A stretch of DNA of 64,000 nt from Winogradskyella vincentii. Lineage in GTDB: Bacteria; Bacteroidota; Bacteroidia; Flavobacteriales; Flavobacteriaceae. The notes beneath the pieces were generated by a model. The model was given only the letters and a program-made list of their open reading frames with translations. It was not told the origin of the DNA and did no database searches. The stretch spans positions 1-64,000 of the forward strand of contig NZ_JAIUJS010000008.1 of the NCBI RefSeq assembly GCF_020166345.1. The letters run 5' to 3'. A program made the translations under genes and the position numbers. This document shows positions 29,138 to 37,216 of this stretch, one piece after another (position 1 is the first letter of the stretch; every line of letters starts with the position of its first letter).

Positions 29138-29823
29138 AACAGTTCGTATAAAACAGTTTTAATTATTCCTTTATTAGTTTCTAATATTATTTCATTCAGT
29201 AGTATGTCCTTTTTTATTTTGAGATTAAAAGGCGTTGCCAATAGGTCTACACCACTATTAATTTTTTTACGAATTCCTTGACCAGAAATAACATCTTTGT
29301 TAGCAGTGAATTGACCGATTGGAAGATGCTCTGTGAGTATTATGTATTTATAATTAGAAAGTTTTTCGACAATACTTTTAATTTCATTATTTGATAAATG
29401 CTGAAGGACTTGCCTCAGAATAATGCAATCTGCTTTTGGCAATTCATCTCGTGAAATATCTAAACAATGAAACTCTAAATTATCTGCCTTGAATAGTGCT
29501 TTGTTCCTTTCGATTAGGTTTTCTACAATATCAATAGCAATGAATGATTCAGTAAATTCAACAAGTTGCTTTCCAATATTAAAATCACCACAGCCCAAGT
29601 CGCAAACCGTTAGTTTATTATTGTGCGAAGCTAAAAAAGAAGTCACGGCTTCTAAATAGGGTTTTATAATGTCTCGATGGTGAGAACCTTCACCAGAATA
29701 AAAATCATAGTCTTTTCCGCCCCAAAGATGCATCTCATAAATTTGAGTCATTGCTTCCTTAGTTGGCCAAGGGTTTTTTAACTTATTCAATTTAATTACG
29801 TTGCTTAAGTTTAGAAAACACAT
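29134..29823 (-). CDS. Class I SAM-dependent methyltransferase
   Basis: This protein of up to 229 residues has the SAM-binding motif VCDLGCGDFN and a conserved N-terminal NPWPTKEAM...YEMHLWGG. The substrate is unknown. Starting at the ATG (29823), it overlaps the upstream RNA methyltransferase by 32 bp. A TTG at 29790, one base after that gene's stop, would give 218 residues and retain the whole conserved N-terminus, so it is a credible alternative start. Confidence 0.82.
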   Translation of the reverse strand: MCFLNLSNVIKLNKLKNPWPTKEAMTQIYEMHLWGGKDYDFYSGEGSHHRDIIKPYLEAVTSFLASHNNKLTVCDLGCGDFNIGKQLVEFTESFIAIDIVENLIERNKALFKADNLEFHCLDISRDELPKADCIILRQVLQHLSNNEIKSIVEKLSNYKYIILTEHLPIGQFTANKDVISGQGIRKKINSGVDLLATPFNLKIKKDILLNEIILETNKGIIKTVLYELF

Positions 29824-30328
29824 CCCAAATTACCACGCCAGCGCTTACAGAAATATTTAGGGAATGCTTAGTGCCATATTGAGGAATTTCAATCACCACA
29901 TCACTTTTGTCAACCACATCTTGTTGTACACCTTTAACTTCGTTTCCAAAAACAAAGGCATATTTGGTATTTGGTTGAGGTTCAAAAGTATTGAGAAATG
30001 TGGCCTTTTCTGCTTGCTCAATTGAGCATATAATGACGTCTTCAGATTTTAACTTTTCAATTACATTAAGTGTGTTTTCATGATATTCCCAATCCACAGA
30101 TTCTGTGCTTCCTAAAGCCGTTTTACGAATATCGTTATGTGGTGGTTGCGCTGTAATGCCACAGAGATAAATTTTCTCAATTAAGAAGGCATCGCTGGTT
30201 CTAAATACCGAACCGATATTATTTAAACTTCTAATATTATCAAGAATTATTATGATAGGTGACTTATCAGTTTGTTTAAATTCTGAAATATCTAATCGGT
30301 CTAATTCTTCGTTTTTTAACTTTCGCAT
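29792..30328 (-). CDS. SpoU/TrmH family RNA methyltransferase
   Basis: This 178-residue SPOUT enzyme shows motif 1 LDNIRSLNNIGSVFRTSDAF, motif 2 AFVFGNEVKGV and motif 3 HSLNISVSAGVVIWD. It probably 2'-O-methylates tRNA or rRNA. It is short, lacking the N-terminal extension of TrmH or RlmB. It is followed directly by another methyltransferase and is divergent from mutS. Confidence 0.92.
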   Translation of the reverse strand: MRKLKNEELDRLDISEFKQTDKSPIIIILDNIRSLNNIGSVFRTSDAFLIEKIYLCGITAQPPHNDIRKTALGSTESVDWEYHENTLNVIEKLKSEDVIICSIEQAEKATFLNTFEPQPNTKYAFVFGNEVKGVQQDVVDKSDVVIEIPQYGTKHSLNISVSAGVVIWDVFSKLKQRN

Positions 30329-30389
30329 GTTGAAATCTTGGTCTAATTGTAGATAACTTATAGCTTCTTCACTTTATAAAACTCAGCTA

Positions 30390-30417
30390 TTTGGCTAAAT
30401 TAGCACACTTACATTTT
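30390..30417 (+). promoter_or_regulatory. mutS promoter
   Basis: A TTTG at 30390-30393 and TACATTTT at 30410-30417 are separated by 16 nt, close to the phylum's -33/-7 consensus. Transcription would begin about 17 bp before the TTG start codon of mutS. Confidence 0.45.
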
Positions 30418-30438
30418 TAACAAAAGTACACAAAACTC

Positions 30439-33051
30439 TTGGCTAAAAAGGCAAAAAAAGAAACACCATTAATGAAGCAATACAATGCTATTAAAGCAAA
30501 GTATCCAGATGCTTTATTGTTGTTTAGAGTCGGTGATTTCTATGAAACCTTCGGTAGTGATGCCGTTAAAGCTTCAAAGATTTTAGATATTATTCTAACA
30601 AAACGTGGTGCAGGTAGCGAGAGTGAAACAGAATTGGCAGGATTTCCTCACCATTCGTTAAATACGTATTTGCCAAAATTAGTGAGAGCAGGTGAGCGTG
30701 TAGCGATTTGCGATCAATTAGAAGATCCTAAGCAAACCAAAAAAATTGTAAAACGCGGTGTGACGGAATTGGTAACACCAGGTGTAGCGTTGAATGATGA
30801 TATACTACATTCAAAATCAAACAACTTTTTATGTGCAGTCCATTTTGATAAAAAATATATTGGTGTTTCCTTCTTGGATATTTCTACTGGAGAATTTTTA
30901 ACATCTCAAGGTGATGCAGAATATGTAGATAAGTTACTTCAGAATTTTAGTCCTAATGAAGTTTTAATATCCAAACAATGTAGAACGGAGTTTACTGAAA
31001 CTTTTGGAAATGATTTCCATACATTTTATCTGGAAGATTGGGTGTTTCAAGCAGATTATGCTCACGAAACCTTAACCAAACATTTCAATACAAAAACTCT
31101 TAAAGGCTTTGGTATTGATGATTTATATGAAGGGATAATTGCTTCTGGCGTTGTACTTCATTATTTAAGTGAAACTCGGCATAACAGGTTAGAGCATATT
31201 GCAACCCTATCAAGGATAGCAACCGATGATTATGTGTGGATGGATAAATTCACTATTAGAAATTTAGAGTTGTACCATTCCACAAATGCAAATGCCGTTA
31301 CACTTATTAACGTTATTGATAAGACCATTTCTGCGATGGGAGGGCGAACTTTAAAACGTTGGTTAGCCTTACCATTAAAGCATGCAGATAAGATAAAGCA
31401 ACGACATGAGGTTGTACAGTTTTTGCTAGATAATGAAGCCGTTCTTCAAAAAATACAAGGACAAATAAAGCATATTGGTGATGTAGAACGTCTTATCTCA
31501 AAAATTGCAACGACTAAAGTGAGTCCTCGCGAAGTGATTCAGTTAAAGAATTCATTGGAAGCCATTGTACCGATAAAATCTTTGGCAGAAACATGTGAAA
31601 ATGAAGCTCTAAAAGTCATTGGTGAGAATCTAAATAATTGTGATTTACTAAGGGATAAGATAAAGCAGACACTTAATGAAGAAGCACCAGTTAATGTATT
31701 GAAAGGAAATACAATTGCTACAGGTTATTCCCAAGAATTAGATGAGCTAAGAGGATTGTCAAAGTCAGGTAAGGATTACCTAGATGCTATGCTACAACGT
31801 GAAAGTGAACGCACAGGGATTACCTCACTAAAGATAGCCTCAAATAATGTGTTTGGGTATTACATAGAAGTACGTAATTCGCATAAAGATAAAGTACCGG
31901 AAGAGTGGATTAGAAAACAAACTTTAGTCAATGCAGAACGCTATATTACAGAAGAACTAAAGGAATATGAAGCTAACATTCTTGGTGCAGAAGAGCGTAT
32001 TTTAGCCATTGAACAACAACTGTTTTCTGAGCTAGTGCTTTGGATGCACCAATTCATTATTAAAGTGCAACAAAATGCGCAACTGATAGGTCAGTTAGAT
32101 TGTCTGTGTGGCTTTGCAAGTTTGGCAAAATCCAATAAATATAATTACCCACAGATTGATGATAGCTTTGAATTAGATATCAAAGATGGTCGTCACCCAG
32201 TCATTGAAAAACAATTACCACTTGGTGAACCCTACATTGCAAATGATGTTTATCTAGATAGAGAGTCACAACAAATCATTATGATAACCGGACCTAATAT
32301 GTCTGGTAAGTCAGCTATATTGAGACAAACGGCTTTAATAGTATTGCTGGCTCAAATAGGAAGTTTTGTCCCAGCAAAAGAAGCTAGAATAGGCTTGGTA
32401 GATAAAATATTTACGCGTGTTGGTGCTAGTGATAATATCTCAATGGGTGAATCTACGTTTATGGTTGAGATGAATGAAACGGCATCTATTCTTAACAATA
32501 TTTCTGAACGAAGCTTGGTACTTCTAGACGAAATCGGTCGTGGTACAAGCACTTACGATGGTATTTCCATCGCTTGGGCTATCAGTGAATATCTGCATGA
32601 GCATCCTGCAAGACCAAAAACCTTATTTGCAACGCATTACCACGAGCTTAATGAAATGACTGAGACCTTCGGTAGAATTAAAAACTTTAATGTTGCGATT
32701 AAGGAGCTAAAGGACAATGTACTATTTGTGCGGAAGCTAGTTGAAGGAGGTAGTGAACATAGTTTTGGAATTCATGTAGCTAAGATGGCTGGTATGCCAC
32801 AACAGGTTATTCGTCGTGCTAATAAGATATTATCAAAATTAGAGAAGTCCCATTCTAGCGAAGAATTAACGGATAAGGTAAAATCGCTAAAAGATGATAT
32901 GCAGTTGAGCTTCTTTAACCTAGACGATCCATTATTAGAAGAAATTAAAGACGAAATATTACATACAGATATTGATACCCTGACTCCTGTTGAAGCTTTA
33001 ATGAAGCTCAATGAAATAAAGCGTATGCTGGTTAAGAAAAAACAAGCATAA
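30439..33051 (+). CDS. mutS: DNA mismatch repair protein MutS
   Basis: This 870-residue mismatch-recognition ATPase has N-terminal [11 protein letters not shown] (the mismatch-contacting Phe-x-Glu motif), Walker [10 protein letters not shown], the signature [12 protein letters not shown] and an ATHYHEL switch. The start is TTG at 30439, supported by the conserved sequence beginning [10 protein letters not shown] and by a promoter close upstream. The tRNA unit lies 100 bp downstream. Confidence 0.97.
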   Translation: MAKKAKKETPLMKQYNAIKAKYPDALLLFRVGDFYETFGSDAVKASKILDIILTKRGAGSESETELAGFPHHSLNTYLPKLVRAGERVAICDQLEDPKQTKKIVKRGVTELVTPGVALNDDILHSKSNNFLCAVHFDKKYIGVSFLDISTGEFLTSQGDAEYVDKLLQNFSPNEVLISKQCRTEFTETFGNDFHTFYLEDWVFQADYAHETLTKHFNTKTLKGFGIDDLYEGIIASGVVLHYLSETRHNRLEHIATLSRIATDDYVWMDKFTIRNLELYHSTNANAVTLINVIDKTISAMGGRTLKRWLALPLKHADKIKQRHEVVQFLLDNEAVLQKIQGQIKHIGDVERLISKIATTKVSPREVIQLKNSLEAIVPIKSLAETCENEALKVIGENLNNCDLLRDKIKQTLNEEAPVNVLKGNTIATGYSQELDELRGLSKSGKDYLDAMLQRESERTGITSLKIASNNVFGYYIEVRNSHKDKVPEEWIRKQTLVNAERYITEELKEYEANILGAEERILAIEQQLFSELVLWMHQFIIKVQQNAQLIGQLDCLCGFASLAKSNKYNYPQIDDSFELDIKDGRHPVIEKQLPLGEPYIANDVYLDRESQQIIMITGPNMSGKSAILRQTALIVLLAQIGSFVPAKEARIGLVDKIFTRVGASDNISMGESTFMVEMNETASILNNISERSLVLLDEIGRGTSTYDGISIAWAISEYLHEHPARPKTLFATHYHELNEMTETFGRIKNFNVAIKELKDNVLFVRKLVEGGSEHSFGIHVAKMAGMPQQVIRRANKILSKLEKSHSSEELTDKVKSLKDDMQLSFFNLDDPLLEEIKDEILHTDIDTLTPVEALMKLNEIKRMLVKKKQA

Positions 33052-33080
33052 TTTAATTTCTATTTATTTTAAAAAAAGGC

Positions 33081-33110
33081 TTTGCTTTTCTAAGAAATAT
33101 TTTAAATTTG
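33081..33110 (+). promoter_or_regulatory. Promoter of the tRNA-Gly/tRNA-Leu unit
   Basis: A perfect -33 TTTG (33081-33084) and -7 TAaaTTTG (33103-33110) are spaced by 18 nt. Expected initiation is near 33116, about 35 bp before tRNA-Gly. Confidence 0.75.
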
Positions 33111-33150
33111 CATCCGCTTTTACAGCGAATATGTTCTTTAAAAAGACTAC

Positions 33151-33222
33151 GCGAAAGTAGCTCAGGGGTAGAGCATCACCTTGCCAAGGTGAGGGTCGCG
33201 GGTTCAAATCCCGTCTTTCGCT
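33151..33222 (+). tRNA. tRNA-Gly (anticodon GCC)
   Basis: The cloverleaf is clear: the acceptor GCGAAAG pairs with CTTTCGC, the anticodon stem TCACC/GGTGA encloses loop TTGCCAA with anticodon GCC at 33183-33185, and the T-arm is GCGGG TTCAAAT CCCGT. No CCA is encoded. Confidence 0.97.
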
Positions 33223-33265
33223 CTATACAATATATACCAATATGGTTACAGTTCGTAACCTTGAT

Positions 33266-33350
33266 GCTGAAGTGGTGGAATTGGTAGACACGTTGGACTT
33301 AAAATCCAATGGCCATTATGGCCGTGCGGGTTCAAGTCCCGCCTTCAGTA
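33266..33350 (+). tRNA. tRNA-Leu (anticodon TAA)
   Basis: A class II tRNA of 85 nt with a long variable arm. The acceptor GCTGAAG pairs with CTTCAGT, the anticodon stem TTGGA/TCCAA holds loop CTTAAAA (anticodon TAA), and the T-arm is GCGGG TTCAAGT CCCGC. It is co-transcribed with tRNA-Gly and followed by a terminator. Confidence 0.97.
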
Positions 33351-33356
33351 CAGACG

Positions 33357-33386
33357 AAAAGCCGAAACGAAAGTTTCGGCTTTTTT
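33357..33386 (+). terminator. Intrinsic terminator of the tRNA unit
   Basis: An 8-bp G/C-containing stem (GCCGAAAC with GTTTCGGC), GAAA loop, preceding A run and six T residues. Confidence 0.93.
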
Positions 33387-33420
33387 GATTTTAAAAGACA
33401 TGAAAAATAACTGGTAAACT

Positions 33421-33484
33421 TCATACTACAAAATTATGTGTCAATCAGTCTGAGTGTTGCTTATTATTGTAGCAATAATCTGTT
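33421..33484 (+). repeat. 64-bp direct repeat, copy A
   Basis: It matches copy B (34171-34234) at 58 of 64 positions with no gaps. Each copy contains the inverted repeat ATTATTG-TAG-CAATAAT near its right end. The two copies bracket the LRR lipoprotein gene. Confidence 0.9.
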
Positions 33485-33621
33485 GTAATACTGAAGGTTT
33501 AAAAATACTTGCTTTTAAAAAAGTAGGATTTTATAACTGAGTAATATCATTGCCTTATTTTTTTTAATTGACCATCTTGATGTTCGGAACGTTGGTTTTG
33601 GAATAATTAAAATCTAATATT

Positions 33622-34158
33622 ATGAAAAATCTAATTTTAATATTGGTTTCATTATTATTAATGACTTGCTCAAAGGATAACGATATTGTTGAAGACATGG
33701 ATTTAAGTCTTTATACTTATGTGCCTGATGACAATTTCGAGGAATTTCTAATCATTAAAGGGTACGATGATAAAATGGATAACTATGTTTTAACACGTAA
33801 TATTGAAGACATAAAAGAATTAAATGCCAGTCAAGGTTATGGATGGTCGATTACCGGTTATGGCATAAGAGATCTTACTGGTTTACAAGACTTCAGCAGT
33901 TTAGAAATATTAAACGTTCAACATAATTACATTACTGCTTTGGATTTGTCTCAAAATACTGCTCTAAAATATTTAGATTGTTCAGCGAACTTTGGCTTAA
34001 TTCAATTAGATATAAGTAGAAATTTAAACTTGATATACTTAGAATGCGAACACATATTTAATCTTGAATGTATACAAGCAAATCAATTTCAAATCGAAAA
34101 TCTTGATTATAAAATAGATCCAGAAACGTATTTATCTATTGACTGTAACTATCAATAG
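33622..34158 (+). CDS. Leucine-rich-repeat lipoprotein, hypothetical
   Basis: This 178-residue protein has a lipoprotein signal (LLMTC, cysteine at residue 16) and then a short leucine-rich segment (about 75-150) with repeats such as LEILNVQHN and LKYLDCSAN. It resembles the small LRR lipoproteins often seen in Flavobacteriaceae. No function is known. It stands alone between two copies of a 64-bp direct repeat and downstream of the tRNA terminator, which looks like an acquired or duplicated cassette. Confidence 0.75.
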   Translation: MKNLILILVSLLLMTCSKDNDIVEDMDLSLYTYVPDDNFEEFLIIKGYDDKMDNYVLTRNIEDIKELNASQGYGWSITGYGIRDLTGLQDFSSLEILNVQHNYITALDLSQNTALKYLDCSANFGLIQLDISRNLNLIYLECEHIFNLECIQANQFQIENLDYKIDPETYLSIDCNYQ

Positions 34159-34170
34159 AACTATATTTTC

Positions 34171-34234
34171 TCATGCCACAAAATTATGCTTCAATCAGTC
34201 TGAGTGTTGCCTATTATTGTAGCAATAATGTGTT
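34171..34234 (+). repeat. 64-bp direct repeat, copy B
   Basis: Second copy of the element at 33421-33484, beginning 13 bp after the LRR lipoprotein stop. It has the same internal inverted repeat. Confidence 0.9.
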
Positions 34235-34263
34235 CAATTTAGATAATTGAATCAAAAAAATCA

Positions 34264-35442
34264 CTAAAATCTAAAGACCAACTCAATAGGTCTATTTATA
34301 TTTCCGTCAGAATTATAATTGCCATCTGGGCTATAATAAACAGGTTGATGGCCGATGATAGTTAATCCAGCGTTTGATTGTTGCGAGAAAATGAAATCTC
34401 CCTGCTCGAGTCCATAGACCGAAGGGCTGCCACTAGTCCAGTTCCAAGAAACGCTATTTAAACTATCCATAATCCAGTAGATTGTCATAAACTCTCTTCC
34501 ATCATTTGGCCAGATAATACCACCATTATTTACTTCTTCACAATTAAATTCTGTATTAATATAATACAATGTACCCTCATAACAGTCAATATTATTTGTT
34601 ACGAACACTTGATCTTGAAATTTAAAGACTTCACCAGTATCTAAAAACTTAATATAACTTTTAATAGGCTCTTCTATATCCTCGCAAGTAAAAGGAGCTT
34701 GAAAAACTCTATCCTCAGTTACTATTGTATCATCGTCGCAAAAGACCCTTCTTGCCATCTCCATCACCCAATTTATGAACTTTCCAACTCTACTAACATC
34801 ACGATGTCCAGTTTGTCCAGAGGTCGATTCAAAATCTTCACCAAATTGTTCGTAAAGCTCTCTATCATTACAAATATATAATGGCCTATCATCTAGTATT
34901 TCATCTAAGCAATCCTCATTGAAAGTGCCATTACGATCGTTAGATGAAGGGTCAAATCCCGGGAGGGTTAATGTCTCAACAAAATTGAGAGAACCATCAA
35001 TATTTTCAACTTCTACTGTAATTTCAGTTATCATTGGGTCATATTGAATACTCCAAATCGTATCTAATGCATTTATTCTGTTTGACCTATATTCAATTGG
35101 GATATAATTATTGTCCAATTCCATTGAATAGGAAACATCTGAATCAGGATCAAACTGAACAACATTTTTTATGTTCTTTGGTACATTCTTCCCAGCAACT
35201 GAAGAGAAGAAAGATTCACCATAGCCTATGTAGTTAAACTTATCATCACTCCCTTCAAATATCTTATCTGTGCTTGTATTTGAGTTACTAAACATTTTAA
35301 ATTCAAGCAATCCAAATTCATTTAATGGCTCTATTATAACATCATCGTTGTTCGCGTCATTTGAACTGTCATCACCATTTGAACAGTTAGTAATAAAAAT
35401 AAAGGAAAAAAGTAAAAAAGAAATTTTGAGAAAAGTGCGCAT
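34264..35442 (-). CDS. Hypothetical lipoprotein
   Basis: With the ATG at 35442 the protein is 392 residues and opens RTFLKISFLLF...ITNC, a lipoprotein signal. The open frame reaches 35466, but that adds eight residues before the signal. After the lipidated cysteine there is an Asn/Asp/Ser-rich linker (about 20-37), then an acidic beta-rich body with several cysteines (in DECLDE, ICNDRE, FCDDD, TCEDIE). I do not recognise a domain. The linker plus surface anchor suggests exposure at the outer membrane. The gene lies in the accessory patch next to the tRNAs. Confidence 0.65.
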   Translation of the reverse strand: MRTFLKISFLLFSFIFITNCSNGDDSSNDANNDDVIIEPLNEFGLLEFKMFSNSNTSTDKIFEGSDDKFNYIGYGESFFSSVAGKNVPKNIKNVVQFDPDSDVSYSMELDNNYIPIEYRSNRINALDTIWSIQYDPMITEITVEVENIDGSLNFVETLTLPGFDPSSNDRNGTFNEDCLDEILDDRPLYICNDRELYEQFGEDFESTSGQTGHRDVSRVGKFINWVMEMARRVFCDDDTIVTEDRVFQAPFTCEDIEEPIKSYIKFLDTGEVFKFQDQVFVTNNIDCYEGTLYYINTEFNCEEVNNGGIIWPNDGREFMTIYWIMDSLNSVSWNWTSGSPSVYGLEQGDFIFSQQSNAGLTIIGHQPVYYSPDGNYNSDGNINRPIELVFRF

Positions 35443-35843
35443 CTGAAATAAAAAATTAATTAGCAATAATAGAATATAGTAAATATATCAGAAAAATCAA
35501 ATGGACTTATTCATCTTAAATTGCGATATGTTATGTTTCTACTTTGTTAATCTGATTTATAATTCGCAAATACCTTTTAGTGGGCTTTCCAGCATAGGTT
35601 TTTTTATAGTGTAAGAGAATTAAAAAAGATTATTAATGATTATCACACTATTATTACGATAGATTATCCTAATCTCTAAGCGATATCTTCTGTCTTATCT
35701 TCGCTCATTATCTTGTAGTCTGTAAAGTTCATCTAGTTCACTCTCTAGCGTTCTGATATTTAATATCATTTGTAATTTCCTTACCATTAAATTAGTTGCT
35801 CATTTTAATTTTAGCAGACAAGAATTATATTCGATTATAAAAG
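35443..35843. other. 401-bp gap with possible degraded coding sequence
   Basis: No intact gene. On the minus strand, 35695-35787 encodes a 30-residue open frame starting with ATG (it includes RTLESELDELYRLQDNERR). A second stretch ending at 35531 reads 'YKKTYAGKPTKRYLRIINQI' with no start codon. Both look protein-like rather than random and could be frameshifted remains of one gene, but I cannot identify it and chance is possible. Confidence 0.3.
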
Positions 35844-36875
35844 CTACCACTTTCTCCAATAGTGTCTACAATTCGTCTCAGGGTAGTATACATAAAGATC
35901 TGGAGAAATATTTTGTCCATTAACATAATTAAATAGTGATCTATTTAAATCATTAAAATGAATTTCTATACGCGAAAGTAGACATACATACCTTTGACGA
36001 ATTTTCCCAGAATCTTTTTTATAAAAGTTGGTTTCGAAAGGATAAATATAATAGTATACTCTACCATAAGGCCTTAATCCATCTATTACTATATCATGTA
36101 TACTTGGCATATCCAAAAAATCAAATTCAACTGGCTCTACCCAAGACTGATCTTCATACAAATAGCAATAGAATATTTGAACTGGATCTATCGTGTAGCT
36201 TCCTTCAAAAAACTTTAATTCTACGGTATAAAAAACCTCTGGAAATGCTACACTTGTTATTGTTGTTCCTGGGGTTCCTCCTTTGAGAATTAATGGATTA
36301 TATGCTGTTAGTGTAATTTTATAGTTTTCTTTATCAATAGTGAACTTATAGGTGAATTCAGGTATAATTGTGTCAGGTATTATTCGAGGTATAAAGTCTA
36401 TTTTATTCACATATCCCTTTGGATAATATGAATTTCTAAATCTTTTTCTGCCCTCATACTCTGCGAAAACTGAATCCTTCTGTATTAAAAAATTGTGTTC
36501 AGTAGTAATAAAACTTTCCTTTATCCATTCAATGGCACGATTAAAAAGTTCATCACAGCTCATTGAATCAATGTCTACTTTCAAATAATCTGTAAACCCG
36601 TTTGGTTCCCATTCAAAATATTGCCAACCTTCAATTTCTTTTCTTACAGATAGTATGTTAAAAGTTGGGAGAGAAATGGAGTTTCCCTTAGAGTCAATGA
36701 TCTTAACTTTTTTGCCATCGTAGTGCTGCTTGCCATATATTGTATCTAACTTATTAGAAAATAACTTATTTGTAATGATCCTAAACTCTTCTTCTTGAGG
36801 TGATAGTGTAATTGGTAACAGTAATAAAACTATTAAAACTGTAAGAAATTTAAAGTGTTTTTGAACGGTCTTCAC
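35844..36875 (-). CDS. Hypothetical secreted protein, possibly DUF4468-like
   Basis: This 343-residue protein has an N-terminal signal peptide (about 1-27). The middle (about 105-195) reads CDELFNRAIEWIKE, followed by DSVFAEYEG and YKFTIDKENYKI. This pattern recalls the TBP-fold DUF4468 domain of Bacteroidota secreted proteins, a tentative match. The C-terminal half is rich in Tyr and Phe without a recognised domain. It is the last gene of the unrecognised patch and is divergent from the glycoside hydrolase. Confidence 0.55.
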   Translation of the reverse strand: MKTVQKHFKFLTVLIVLLLLPITLSPQEEEFRIITNKLFSNKLDTIYGKQHYDGKKVKIIDSKGNSISLPTFNILSVRKEIEGWQYFEWEPNGFTDYLKVDIDSMSCDELFNRAIEWIKESFITTEHNFLIQKDSVFAEYEGRKRFRNSYYPKGYVNKIDFIPRIIPDTIIPEFTYKFTIDKENYKITLTAYNPLILKGGTPGTTITSVAFPEVFYTVELKFFEGSYTIDPVQIFYCYLYEDQSWVEPVEFDFLDMPSIHDIVIDGLRPYGRVYYYIYPFETNFYKKDSGKIRQRYVCLLSRIEIHFNDLNRSLFNYVNGQNISPDLYVYYPETNCRHYWRKW

Positions 36876-37216
36876 AACTAATATTTTAAAATTGTTCAGT
36901 ATTCAACTTTTCGAACAACACTTTAAATTATAACTTCAAAAAACACTAGCCAATGATATCGGTCAGCGGTGAATTTTTTGAACAAGTAATAATATTGTAT
37001 AGTTTAAACTGAATTACCAATTATTAATTGAAGTTAATCATATAAGCCAATAAAATTTTTAAAAGCATCTTTCTTATCTTTTTCTTTTAATAACACATTT
37101 TTCGTTTCAATTCATGGAAAAAGAAAATGTTTAAATATCTTTAAGAGATTTTTATTTTAGTGAAAAAACATTTCTTTTTGCAACCAAAATATTCCAACCA
37201 TACAATTACAAGATTT
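36876..37216. other. 341-bp A/T-rich divergent intergenic region
   Basis: It separates the hypothetical secreted protein from the glycoside hydrolase and should hold both promoters. No exact TAnnTTTG with a partner -33 could be picked out. One TGA-N6-TCA palindrome (37029-37040) lacks a correctly spaced -7 element. Confidence 0.5.

Noticed and set aside
33151-33350. Integrated element using the tRNA-Leu 3' end as attachment site
   Set aside because: No integrase and no repeated tRNA 3' fragment were seen downstream. The direct repeats found are unrelated to tRNA sequence.
33421-34234. The 64-bp repeats as a CRISPR array
   Set aside because: There are only two copies, separated by a whole gene, with no short regular spacers and no cas genes.
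37029-37040. TGA-N6-TCA palindrome upstream of the family 3 glycoside hydrolase as a tenth regulon site
   Set aside because: At the required distance (37064-37071) there is no TAnnTTTR-like -7 element. The palindrome is expected by chance several times in 64 kb.
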